Positions 14,201 through 28,397 of a stretch of DNA of 64,000 bases are shown piece by piece (within the stretch, counting starts at the first letter, position 1; each line of letters begins with the position of its first letter). The DNA comes from Brachycybe producta (Eukaryota > Arthropoda > Diplopoda > Playtdesmida > Andrognathidae). Position numbers and translations under genes: made by a program. Under the pieces are notes generated by a model. That model saw only the letters and a list, made by a program, of their open reading frames with translations, was not told the origin of the DNA and did not search any database. Location of the stretch: NCBI GenBank assembly GCA_036925085.1, contig JAUPFP010000003.1:682001-746000 (forward strand), written 5' to 3'.

Positions 14201-17200
14201 GATCAGTCATTATAGAAAATAACTAGACAAAGTGCAAAAAAACAATAAAGTACTTCAGTAAGTTTTAAAAATTAAAATGTAAACGATTCTTAAATTCTTG
14301 ATTATTCTTTTGTCTTTTAGCAGTTAGAAAACTAGAAAGTATGTTATAAACTAGAAGGGTGGCTTATAATCTTAAAAGGTATTATGTTATCTTTCAAAAT
14401 AAAACTTTTTTGAGCAGTTTTTTGTAAAAAAAAATGACCAAACGTTGAGAAGATATTTTTTTTTTAATTTTTGGTCTACAAAAAGTTTATTTTGAAAGAT
14501 AACATGAAAATACAGGCAGTTAGAAATCGGTCAGAACTTCAGTTGGCTCTGCCCTTTTTATGACGAACGGCAACTTCTAATTGGTTGGTTATTTAGTCTG
14601 ACGTCACATGCTCCGCCCTTTTCAACGTCGAACCACACAACAAACCAATTAGAAGTTGCTGCGGTCGTCATAACAAGGGCGGAGCCAACTGAAGTTCTGA
14701 CCGATTTCTAACTGCATGTCATGAAAATAGCCTTAAGTGATTCATCTACCGTTCTAGTTTCTAACACGCTTTCTAGTTTTCTGTTTTCTTCACAAAATAT
14801 TAGGTTTTTCTTTAGTTTTCGAATGCACCCAATATAACGAGTGCGTTCTGTTTTTAAGCGCTTACGAAGCAGCTCGAAGCTGCACGCAATTAGAAATCGG
14901 GACAAACAGAAGTTGGCTCCGCCCTTTTTATGACGAACAGCAACTTCTAATTGGTTGGTTATGTAGTGTGACGTCACTTGCTCCGCCCTTTTCAACGTCG
15001 AACCACACAACAAACCAATTAGAAGTTGCCGGCCGTCATAAAAAGGGCGGAGCCAACTTCTGTTTGTCCCGATTTCTAATTGAGTGTCTCGAAGCTTGCT
15101 ATATATGAATCACAGTTTATTATGTCAAATTTTAATTCATATGAACTTCTTCGAACCAATGCTTTCTCCCATTTACTCCGTAAATTGATCCGCAGCGCCC
15201 TCTATCTTGCCATATAACAAGTATTAAAAATATACACAATAATAATGGGTGCGTTCGGTATCTAAGCGATTTCAAAGCAACTCGAACTTGTTTATGTATG
15301 AATCGCTGTTCATGTCAAATTTTCATTCACATGAACTTACCTGGAACCTCATTTACGTCATAAACGAACCCACAGCGCCCTCTACCTCACTCTATAAAAA
15401 GTATTATTATTAAGAATAGCCTCTAATTATAAGTTATAACGGGTGCCGTTCTGTTTCTAAGCACTTACGAAGCAGATTCAAAGAAATTTTGTCATTTTGT
15501 ACATTGTCTAGTGATTGTACAGAATGACTCATTTTTGGTGACACAAATCACCTCGAGAGAGCGAGAGACATTCTTGTTGTAACCAATAAAAAAAGCAGCC
15601 ATTATCTTTGTTATCTTTTTCTTTCTCCGTTTTGTTAATAGTATAAAATGTAAAATAAAAGACAATAGGTGAAAAATTGTAGACTTTGCGCCAGGTAAAA
15701 ACACACACAAAGAATCAAATGATGATGATGATGATGATGATAACATCACATATCATTATTAACCATTATTAGCCTCATTTGCAAAAAAAAATGAGAGCAT
15801 TTCTAGAAAAGAGACTTAACTGACAAAGAAATATTGAAAAATGTAACATAAATAATATAAATAAATAATAAATAACAGTAAATAAAAACATGCATTTTCA
15901 CACACTCTCTCTTCGTTTTGTGTTTAATGCTGGTTTTTACAGGCATTTAGAAATCGGGATGAACTTCAGTTGGCTCCGCCCTTTTTATGACGACTGGCAA
16001 CTTCTAATTGGTTTCGACGTTGAAAAGGGCGGAGCATATGTGACGGCAGACTATACATAACCAACCAATTAGAAGTTGCCGGTCGTCATAAATAGGGCGG
16101 AGCCAACTGAAATTCTTTCCGATTTCTAAATGCCTGTTTTTTTTACCTTTGACCTTTTATTACATTTCATAGTTTTCTCATAGTTCACATTCTTTTTGAA
16201 ACACCCTGTAATTTATATATTTGTCTTTGTTGTACAGAGTGTTTCAATAATATTTAAAGAATGCAATAAACTTTTCATTTTGAAATATCTTCTTGTTGTT
16301 ATTGGCTTCAATGCTCGTCGTCGTCGTACAAATTAAACTAAAAAAAAAAGTCAATGTACTCAGCAGCACACGCTAATTTATAAAATCCCCTATAATATTT
16401 CATTCTCTCTCATTAACAGACCAATTTCACGTAACAATGGATTGTTATAAGAATAATTTCAAAGTAAAATAAAAATTGAGCCCTCTTCTTCAACAGGGTT
16501 TTTAACCATGAAAACCACTTAATGCGAGTATGCATTGAACAAATAGGGGGTTTGCGTGTTGGAACCCTGTTTAAAGGGTACAAATTAAAGTTCAAGCGCT
16601 GAGGCACGAATTCAAGGAGCAAAATTTGACATCAAAATAAATCTGAACCCTCTCAACAGGGTTCCAATATACCTCTTTGTGAGAGAGTTTTCTGTGTGTT
16701 GGAACCTTGTTTAGAGGGTCCAAGTGCTAAGGTACAAATTCAAAAAAGTAAACTCGACATCAACTTCACTTTGAACCCTCTCTCAATAGGGTTTTCCAAT
16801 ATCAAAAACCTCTTATTGAAAGTACTCTTGAATAAACAAGGGTTTCTTTCCTCTCTTTGAACCCTGCTCAAAGGGTACACACGTTCAACTACAAGTTCCA
16901 AAGCACAAATTCAATTAGAAAACTTGACGTGAACTTCAATTTTGAACCCTCAAACAGGGGTTCCACAACTTAGAATAATTCATATTGAAAGTATTCTTGA
17001 ATAAACAGGGATTTTCCTGTGTTGATACCCTGATTAGAAAGGGTTTTATATGGTAAATTTCATTCTTGAATTTTGGCCTTTTGATGGCAAAAAAAGGGGG
17101 TAAAAACGTAGGGAGGCCCCGGCAGGCCAGCCACACCTGAATCAATGAAGTGTTAAAAATGTAAACAACACAACAAGTGTGGTTGGTGGCAATGGAATTT

Positions 17201-20200
17201 TCAATATGAAAAAGCCATTATTTTCTCTTATTTCACCCGAGGAAAGAGAGAAGAGAATCTTGTTGAGGGGTCACTTACCCCACTTTCTATTTTATAACAT
17301 CTTGTAATTTGCAATCTCACCGACTTTTTACCTTCTACCTTTTTTTTTTGCTCTTACAAAACACACTTGATGCATATTTTACATAATATTCAAAACATTG
17401 AATGAAAAATATTGCAAAGAATGTGGTCAAAACTACTAAAGTTGCAATTCGCCTAAAAAGAACTTTAAAAAAAAATTCTTCAGACTATTTTTTTTAAAAA
17501 GTTAATTTCTTAATATGGTTTATTAATTATTCTTTCAGAAGAACAAAATTAAAAGAAACTAGAAAGTATTTTAGAAAACTAGAAGGGTAGCTTAATCGTT
17601 ATAATGGTGTTTTCAGGTTATTTTTTAAAATAAACTTTTTATAGACAAAAATATTGTCTACTTTGTATTCCTCCTTTGAATATTTTTTAGTTTTCTTAAT
17701 TGACTCATTTTACTCTTCCAGTTTCTAAAAAAAAAAACTTTCAAAATTTGTCTTTTTTAGAAAAAGCCAAATGAAAATTTGAATTTCTCCAATTTGACTA
17801 ATTCCATTCTATTCTATTTCTTCGGCAGAAAAGAGGTAGAATGCGTAATTCAGCATTGAACCCAAAAGAAAGCCGAAATAGAGGAAACTTTTTTCACACA
17901 TGTGGGACCCAAGCTTTTTTTACTTTTTCATTACAAATTTTGAACTTTTGATTTTATTATTTAAGTAGCTTCGCTACTTCTTTTGAAAACACCCTGTATT
18001 TATGTCAAATATGCAAATTTTTCTACAAAATAAATCCGTTATTTTACACCTCAAGTGAATGAGTTGTCTAATCGTGTTCAATTATGCAAATTAGCACCGT
18101 TTATAACCAAACCAGTTTTTATGTTTATCTTTTAAATTAAAAAAAAGCTAATCATTTTTTTATGAAAAAAATCTTAAAATGTTTTTAAAATTAAGTTTTA
18201 AAAAAACGTTTTAATTGCAATTAACGCTCAAGTGATTTAACCATGAAAAATGGAAAAATGTATCAAATTAAAAACAGAGAGGAGAATTTTCTTATCAAAA
18301 GAAATCTCAATTCAGTAGTAGCTTCAACATTGAAAAAGAATGAAGGTAAAACAGCGCCCCCTCTGGGATCAAAATATAATTTCTCCCCACCTCAAATTCT
18401 TTCATAATATTGTTTTTACCTGACAATGACCTCAAGGAAATTCTATCTCTCTCTCCCTTGAAACTTGGCGTTTTTTAAATGAATTTTTAAAAAAACTTCC
18501 AATAAAAAGTCTAAACTAAGAAAGAATAAATGAATTTAAAAATTTTTAACTTTAAACTTGAAAGATTTAAGTTTTAATTTGAACTTTTTTGTTAATTTTA
18601 CTAAATTAACAAAAAATCTGAATACTTTGACCTATATTTAATAATAAAAAAAAGTTCAACTTGAACCCTCTAAACAGGGTACTAAGTTACTAACATAAGA
18701 AAAACCTTTTGCTAAGAGTGATTTTAATTTAAATTCCTCTGCAAGCAGTGAAGAGGGCCTGTGGCAGAAGAACTATTTAGTCCAAACGAAGCATTGAAAA
18801 TGCATTGTCAAAATAAACTTACTCAATGCAATTAATACTCTCAAAGCAGTGTTTTTCTATGTTGGAACTCTTTGCTCTGAGAGTTCAAAAGTTAAGGTTC
18901 AAGTGTCAAATTTTTCTTATTGAATTTGACCCTTAGAACCTTAATTTCTCACTTGAACTCTCTCAAAAGGACTCATATAACATGGAAGTACTTTATATTC
19001 AAGGTTATTCACAATAAAGCTGAGTTTTTCTATGTTGGAACCCTGTTTCGAGACTTCAAGTGCCCAAGTTTTCTTCTTAAATTTCGACCATACATTTTTA
19101 AAGAGATTTTTTTTAAAAAAAAAAAAGTATCTTCGAAGTGTATTATAATTTATAAACTAGAAGAGTAAATAAATCTTAAATTTTTCTAATATCTTTCAAA
19201 ATAAACTATTTATGGTAATTTGAAAATGATCCACATTTAAAGTAAGATTTTCGTCTAAAAAAAAGTTTATTTTGAAAGATATATCAACATGAAAATCTAC
19301 TTTTAAGTGATTCAGCTACCATTCTAGTCTTTAACACACTTTCAATTTCTTATTAGTGTCGTTCACCTGTTCATTTAATTTTAATGATCTTCTCGCCAAT
19401 AATTTTTTTAAATGTTTTATTAATGAAATAATAAATAATTAACAATTAAAATTGTTTATAAAAATTCAGAATTTCATTTTTTGGCAACTGAACTTTTTAT
19501 TTGTTTCGTCTTTTTCGCTAAATTACAATTAAAACTGACAAAAGTTTGAACCAATGAGAAAATAAAAGTTAAATCTCACCAATGATACTGATCGATATTT
19601 TAAATATTGAATTCGATAACAATAGAAATTACTGACTAGAAAAGAAAGTCCAATTAAAAAAAACAATGGAGAATTTCAGTCTCGAAAATTGTCCTGAAAA
19701 AGGCCTAAAAAAAAGGCTTAACCACACGTTGTTTTAAAGTTTAAAACGCCTCTTCTTGAACTCTTGATTATTAATGCTTTTCAGGTGTAAAATGAAGACA
19801 AACTTCAATGTGTTTTAGAAACTAGAAGGGTAGCTCAATCCCTAGTTTCCTGTTTACCTAGTTTCATGTTATTTCAGTTTGAAAATGACCAAACTTTAAG
19901 TAGAAGATATTTAAAAAGTTTATTTTAAAATATATCAATACGAAAAATTGAAAATACCCTCTTAAATGACTGAGCTGACCCTTCTAGTTTCTAAAACACA
20001 TTCAAGTTTCTCTCCATTTTGCATCTGAAAGACATGGAGGTTCGAGAGGCATTTACACTTTAAAAAAAAACACCTTAACCATGTTGTGACAAATTTAATT
20101 GTGGTTAATTTAACCACCTTAGTTAGACCTTGTTCACACACAGCTGATAATTTAAATGCATTTAAATAATAAACGTGTTCTACAGAGCCCTGTGAAGGAC

Positions 20201-23200
20201 AAACAAACAATATGTCGAATTCAATTTATTTAGTTAATTAATCTGAAAATATTGAGTTAATACTTAAACATAATTAAATAAACTATTGACATTAAAATAT
20301 TGATTTAGTAATTTTAATTTAAAATATTAATAATTAAAGTCAATTTTTATTTGAATTCATGTCCTTAACTGGATTCCGTATAATTCACCTAAACACATTT
20401 AATTTCAATGGAAACAAGGTGTAATTAATGGGTTTTAGCTGTTTGTAAAGTTGAAAACTTGTTCAAATTTCACTATTTTGAGAGAGGCTTGGATCAATGC
20501 CCAAATAAAAAGTTTCATAAATTGCCAATTTCTATTATTAATATATTATAAATATTAATAATAAGTTTATAATTAATGTGACGGAAGTACAGAATAAAAA
20601 TAATCAAAAAAACTTGTAAAAATATGAAAAATATGTTTTTGTTTTTTAAAAAATCCATCATTTATCATATTTTTCTAAAAAAAAATTTACAATATCAGAA
20701 ACAAGTTAAAAAGAAATTACTTTTAAAGAAAAATAAGTCATAATTGTTTGAAAATAAATTTCATTTTTTATATATTTTAAAATACGTTAAAGTTAAGAAA
20801 CTAATAAATTTTGTCAAATTTAAAAAAAAAAGTTTTATGTCAAATAATTTAGAATTTTAGAGCAAAATATATTTTATAATTTATGCTAATTTATGTAAGT
20901 TTCATTTTATGTAAATACTTAAAACATAATAAAACTTTTTGAAATTTATAAATTTTCTCAAATTTCAATTTTTTAAAAAAAAAAACCCCTTTTCAGAAGA
21001 CTTCTTCTTTTGAAACCAGTTATGGAGACTCCCCCCCCCCCCTTATGAGGCCTTTTCAGGGCTTTGAATATTTTTTGAGTTTTTAAATTTATAAAATGTC
21101 TCTAATTTTTAATTATTTTGGGAAATTTCTCGAGTTTTAAAATTTTCCTAATTTCCGTAAATTTTAAACCTTAGTGGGAGGAGACTTCTGAAGCCAGTTA
21201 TGCCCCTTCCTTCCTGAGGCATTTTCAAGGCTTTTTTTTAATTGTAATTAAAACAAACCTGAAAATGCCCCAAGGATTAAAAACAACAGAAAATTCATAA
21301 AATTTAAAACAAAAAAAAATGGTTGAAATTCAATCAAATTTCCATAATTTCAAAACAATTTTATTTTTTCCTTTAGGGAAATTTTGCTATTTTTTCGAAG
21401 CTGCAAAAATGTCTCCAATTTCCGTAATTTTTAAACGTTTTTGAGGCCAATTCAGTCCTCCTTTTGGCCATTTTTTACTTTTAAAATTTCTCCAATTTTC
21501 CGTACAAACAATTTAAACCTTTTTAAGAATTTCCAGACCCAAAATTGAGCCCTTTTCGGACATTTTCAGGTATATTAAATACTTCAACTTTAAAATTTGG
21601 CCATTTTTTATTTTAAAATTACTCAAATTTCCGTATTTTAACTATTTTTAATAATTTTTTGAGAATTTTAAGAAATTTTGGCTATTTTTTTAATCAAAAT
21701 TTCCGCAATTTTTAAACGTTTTTGGAAACTTTTGATTCTAAAACAATGAGACATTTGAAACCTGTAAACATTTCAGGCAATTTCTCCTACCAAATATTCT
21801 AGTCGTCGTTTTCAAATGAAGTAGTGCCGGAATACCCGAGGTTATAACCTTTATAACCTGTTTCACCTCCAATTAATAATAAAATTTGTTCTTAATTTTT
21901 TTCATGCGTTACAAATTTTTAAACAATTAAAATAAATAAATGAAACTAAAAAAATAACAATACTATTTTGGTTTCGGGAGGACGGAAATTATGAGGAGAC
22001 TGAGCGAAGAGGGGGTTAAATTGTAACCAGTAATGTTCCCAGGGACGCGCGGTTACGGGACGAAACAGTGATAGGGTTAATGGCTTTTTTTTTTTTACTT
22101 GAGGTCGAGATCGTGAAGAATTAAACGGCTGGGGAACACAAAATTACAGATATTTTCGCACGATTTCGATAATGAGGCTATGACTTATGTGAGCCAATAA
22201 TCAAGTCATATTATGTTGGCTCGCGAGCCGACTAAAATAAAGCCAATACGTGGCTCACGAGCCAACAAAAAAAATAAGTGGCTCACAAAAAACAGGTTGT
22301 CTCGTGAGCCAACAGAATTGCACAAATAAGTGGCTCAGAAGCCAACAAAATAAAACCGCAAAATGGCTCGCGAGCCAATAAAAAAATAACGGGCTCGCGA
22401 ACTAACCAAACGTAGAAGAAATAAGTGATTTGCCAGCCAACTGAAACTAACCAATGAGTGGCTCGCGAGCCAACATTTTCTTACAGTAGTTAATAAGTAG
22501 GTTAATGCTTTTATTTCAATTAAAATTTCTGGTTAGAGGCTACAAATTTTGATCTTTAGCTACAAAGTGTCGATCGTCGTCTACAAATTTTCGACTCCAG
22601 CTACACATTTTCGACTCCAGCTACACATTTTCGACTCCAGCTACACATTTTACACCTTCGGCTACAAAATTTTGATCTTCAGATAGGAATTTTCGACTCC
22701 AGCTACAAATTTCCGATCTTCAGCTACAAATTTCCGATCTTCAGCTACACATTTTCGACTCCAGCTACACATTTTCGATCTTCAGCTACAAAATTTTCAC
22801 CTTCAAGCTACAAAATGTGGATCTTCAGCGCCACTTTTATACTGTGGTTTAACTCAAACTCTTGATTTTTCTGTCTTTTAGGTGCAAAATGAAGAAAAAC
22901 CCGAGTATATTTTAGAAACTAGAAGGGTAATTTAATCGCTTAATAGCATTTTCATGTCGATATCTTTAAAAAATAAGTTATTTATAACAGTTTAGAAATG
23001 ACCACCCAACAATATATTTTGTCTGTAAAAAGTTTATTTTGAAAGATATCAAACATGAAAATGCCATCTTTAAGTGATCAAATTACCCTTCTAGTTTTTT
23101 TTTAAAAAACTTAAATTTTGCTCTTCTAAAAGACAAGAATCAAAGAATCAAAGAGTTCAAATATTTTTTTCTTTTCCATATTTCGGAAAAGAAAAAAAAT

Positions 23201-26200
23201 CTAACAAAAATTACTTAATTTTTTTCAAAATTTCACTAAAAAAAATGAAATTTGCAACCAGAATAATTTTTTTTTTGCTAAAAATTCCGTTTTTTTCCTC
23301 TCTTTTCAAAGAAGTTGACCTCAATTTGAAAATGTTACTCATTGTAACCGGTTACAAGACACGAGATTAAATTTTCTATAATATATAATGAATGAATTGC
23401 TCATAAATTTACAATGAAGAAAACTAAAACAGGTTACGGAAGACGATAACACACACACAAAAGAAGGAATCTATCACCAATAATAATATAATGACGACGA
23501 TGATAATTTAGGAGGAAATTATTAAAAACCAGACGTGGTTCGAGGTCAAGAACAACAACTGGGCATTTCAATAGATCTCTTACCTAAAAATGAGAACTAG
23601 TTTTCTCACTTCTTTTTCTTCTTCTTCTTCTGTATCTCAATACGAAACCAAGTACGAAACCAACTATAACTAGAGTAACACCCTGTAATTTGTTGGAATG
23701 TTCAGGCATTTCTTTGATGGAGGTGATTGGGGCACCGCAAGGACCAATTAAATGCATGAAAACTCATTATGTTCTAGTCAGTATTCAGTAGTCACAATAA
23801 AGTGCAACAAAAACCTATGAGGCCCACAAAGGTTTCCAGGTCTGTGAGGCCCACAAAGTGTACCAGGTCCTTGAGATAAAAAGTACAACAGATTCAAGAG
23901 GCCCACGAAGATCAATGGGTCCTCGAGGGCCCACAAAGACCACCAGATCCATGAGGGCCCACAAAGACCACCAGATCCATGAGGGCCCACAAAGATCACC
24001 AGATCCATGAGAGCCCACAAAGACAACCAGATCCATGAGGGCCACAAAGTTTACCAGATCCATGAACCACATAAAGTATAGCAGGTCCATGAGATCTACG
24101 AAGCTTAGAAGGTCGACGAGGCCAACAAAATCCACCAGGCCCATGAAACCCGCCCTCAACTCAAATCTCCAACTCAAGACTCAGACTCAACCAGAAGCAT
24201 AAGTTAAACTTCATTCTTAAGTTAAACTTGCTCTAAAAAATAACGATATTTTCTTGCAAATTTCACCAAAAAGTGAACCAACATCAAAACAACGGAAAAC
24301 GCAATTTATAAATCGATGCAAAAACGAAACGAAACCCTAAAATTTTGCCCCCTCCTTCCAAAAACCATCTAACCAATGTAAAATATGACTGCTAAAACTA
24401 ACCTTTTCCAAAATCTTCTTCCATCTTGAACCTGTCATGGATTCCCAAAGGTGATCCTGGCATGTTATCATCACTGGCAGACAGTGAGTAACTGTGTTCC
24501 GACTGAATCCTCGGCGACTGCGCCGCATCCGTAATCATACGGTCATTCAGGATGACCGGTTGGTTATCCAGGATGTTAGTCCAATCCTGATCTGTACTGA
24601 ACGCATCGTGAATCGGCTAAAAAAATCGACAAAATGGAGAAAGAAAATCATTTTTAATCACCTTGTAAAACAAAACACGTCAAATTAAAGCTTTCAATGA
24701 CCTCATATTTGAGTAGAAAATGGCAGAAAATAAAAGCACACTCGGAAATTATTTTCTCTTAAAAAAAACTAGGAAATGGAGTAAACAATGACCCTTCTAG
24801 ATTCTTTAACACCACGAAAGAAAAGAAACTAGAAGAGTGATTTCACTCCACAAGATTCATTAAGATGATTTATGAACAGCTGATTCTTCAAACTCAGAGA
24901 AGCTTTAAGAAATGGTTTAGAAACTAGAATGGCCGTCCACTTAAGGCCGCACACAAACTAAATAATTCAAAACGGTCTGAGGCGGTTTGAGGCACAGGCA
25001 GTTAGAAATCGGAGAGAACTTCAGTTGGCTCCGCCCTTTTTATGACGACCGGCAACTTCTAATTGGTTTGTTATGTAGTGTCTGACGTCACATGCTCCGC
25101 CCTTTTCAACGTCGAACTCACACAACAAACCAATTAGAAGTTGCCAGTCGTCATAAAAAGGGCGGAGCCAACTGAAGTTCTCTCCGATTTCTAACTGCCT
25201 GTGTTTGAGGCAGGCAGAAAACGAAGTATTAGTGTATCCGTTTCCGAACTCTACTTTAAAGTTTTCCTTAAGAATGCAAGTAGATCATTTATTTTCTTCC
25301 TTTAGCATTAGATGGCGCCACTAGCCCTCTTCCCATATAAATGTACTGAGTGACTTCCTTTTTTTTTGCACGTGACAAATATTTAATTGCGTCATTCGCT
25401 ATTTCTCTCCACGTGCTCTCTCTCTCTCTCTCTCTCTCTCTCTTCACTTATATTATGTTCTGGGTATAAGTTTGTCCACGTGCTCTGAAAAGGGTGCATT
25501 CTATTTCAACTAATTGGCGAAGAGTGTAGTTTGTCATCTATGGAGGTTGCAAGCGACATCTACCTTGCAATTTACACAAGTATTTTTCTATGAAGCCCCC
25601 CCCCCCCTCCTTTTTAAGTTTCCGAATGCGCCCTAATAAATTTTGATTCAATCCAAGTGTTTAAACACTAATATATATAATTATTATAACATATAAAAAA
25701 ATCGTGTCACTGCCACTTCTTTTTGTCATAAAAAAAATTCACAGAAAACAAAAGAAAAATTCAGAGCATCAAAAAAAAAAATTTCTGAAAAAAATAAAGG
25801 GTTAAAAAATATTTAGGGCAAAATAAGTTACACACAAAACAGCAGACTAGACTGACTGTCCAGACACCGAAAAGAGAGAGAGAGAAAAGAACCCTCTATA
25901 TTCACCATTAACCATGTAATAAATAACCCTTTTTGTTCAACCAATTGAATGACCCACCAAACTGGAATAACCCGTTCCTTTTTTTACTTTAATCCGCCAT
26001 CTTGTTCTTCTTTATCTTTTATTAGAAAAATTCATCTTTTATTTTAAACCAAAAAAAAAAAACTAATAAAAACAACTCAAAATTCTTATTAAGATCATGA
26101 ATCTCAATCAAGATTAAAGACAAAAAAACAACAAAATATGCAAATTATCTCTGATTTGAATCTCTTACATAAGAAATTATAGGTTAACAATCATAACAGG

Positions 26201-28351
26201 GGGGCCCGGGCCCCCCTGCCTTATTCAGAATTAACAAGAAACTGATTTCAGATTGCACGTGTGGAGGAGGAGGAGGAGGGGGGGGGAGTAGAAATAAAAA
26301 GAAGCTCAAAATACAGTCGCCTTACTGCAACTGGAAGCTTGTGACGTCATAAAGGGTCATAAAGGGTTTGTCATGTATGCGCAAATTGACTGCTAAATAT
26401 GGTAACCTCGCGCGCAACTTAAAAACCTACAAAAATGCCGTTCCCTCTCTCCTCCCATCACGTGACTTCCGCTTCACATACAAATGAATCAGAGCAGAAC
26501 ATGATTTTTCCAATATATTTCTGATTTTCTAATATTGAAAAATCAAACCAATAATAAAAATATATTTATGTTTCATTATGAACTTTTTTTTTTCACAAAA
26601 AAAATTGAATAATTTGGTGGTCTATTGAAAACTCATTAATAAGTGGTGAGGTTGAGGGGGTGGGGCCATTGAATTTTTTTGGAGGGTGGAAAATGATAAT
26701 TGACAAAAAATATGACCGAATAAATACAACAAAAAAATGTGAACTGAATTTATTTTCAGAAAAAAGTTGGTTATTTGCCTGAAATTTAAGGAAATTATCA
26801 TCATTTGAGACAGGAACCGGGGGGGGGGGGGAGGAGGGGGCCAATAATACAATTATTATTCACTGTCCCACATTTACAGTAGTTTAGTTGGAGCCTAGAA
26901 GGGCCCCGTAGGTTCAATTGAATAATTAAAACTCGGAACTTGAACCCCCATTTCTAAGCTAATCCGAATAATCTTGATTCTTGAACAAACAGGGATTTTA
27001 TATGTAATGGAACCCTGTTCAGAGGGTATGAGTTGTAATCAAGTGCTGATACACAAATTCAAAAAGAAAACTTGACATTAATTTCAACTTGAACCCTCCA
27101 AACAGGGTTCCAAAATAGAATAACTCATAGTGAGACTATTCTTAAACAAAACAGCAGTTTTGTTTTAAAAAAAAACATTGGAACCCTTTTGGAGGGTAGA
27201 GGGTACAAGTTGAAGTTCAAGTGCAAAGGCAAAAATCCAATTAGAAAGCTTGGCACTTGAACTTCAACTTGAACCCTCAAAATGAAGCTTCACACAGAAT
27301 AATTAATCCTGAACGTAATCTTGAATAAATAGGGAATTTTTCTTAAAATTTTGAACCCTGTTCAGAGGCTACAAATTGAAATTCCAGTGCAAAGGCACAA
27401 ATTCAAGAAGAAAAACTTGACATTAACTTCAACTTGAACCCTCCAAACAGGGTTCCAAACATAGAATAACTCATTTTAAAAATATTCTTAAACAAAATAG
27501 GGTTTTTAAGAGCATTGGAACCCTTTTTAGAGGGTACAAGTTGAAGTTCAAGTGCAAAGGCACAAATTCAATTATAAAACTTGGCACTTGAACTTCAACT
27601 TGTACCCTCAAGACGAATCGTCACACAGAATAATCCTGAACGTAATTTTGAATAAATAGGGGATTTTCTCTTAAAATTTTGAAACCCTGTTCAGAGGGTA
27701 CAAGTTGAAATTCAAGTGCAAAGGCACAAATTCAAGAACAAAAAATTGACACTTTCAACTTTCAACTTGAACCCTCATCCATTTAACAGAGCAAATGTTT
27801 TAAACTCTTTGTCCAAAGATTTTTATTAGAAATGCAAACATTTTAAATTTAATAAAAGTTGCCATTTGAAATTCAAGATGGCTGCCGGTCTCATTTTCTA
27901 AAAAACTAGAATAACCTTGAAGATCAACACAGCACAACACATGTGGTGGTTTTTTTAAACAAAAATATTATTGAACAAATGATAAAAAGGACCCAAAAAA
28001 AAACATTTGTTCTATCAATTGATAAGAAACACTTGCGTATCTTTCATTTTGAAAAAGGCCATTTTTGTTCATTATTATATTATTCAATATTCAATATAAA
28101 GGAGAGACCTAGAAAAACATGGACCCCCCCCCCGCCTCATAATAATAATAATAATAAAACCATATTATTGAAAGAACAGAGAGAGAGAGGAAGTAAAATT
28201 GTAGAAAATTCAAAATATGTTTCAATTGCAAAAGGAAGAAACCTCCCCCTCTTCCCTACCTCCTCCTCCTCCATTTATGTTTTAAAATGACAAATATTAC
28301 TCAGGTTATACCTTTGTCTAATTATAGTTTATAATTTCAAACATGTGTGTC

Positions 28352-28397
<46 letters not shown>

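Noticed and set aside
16480-17055. Possible tRNA-like or SINE sequences (GGTTCAA-like words)
   Set aside because: No A-box/B-box pair with correct spacing and no cloverleaf; the words belong to a tandem palindromic repeat.
23778-24177. Minus-strand ORFs of 89 and 120 codons (Gly/Pro/Trp-rich)
   Set aside because: Translations of a 28-bp minisatellite inside CrebA intron 1, open in two frames.
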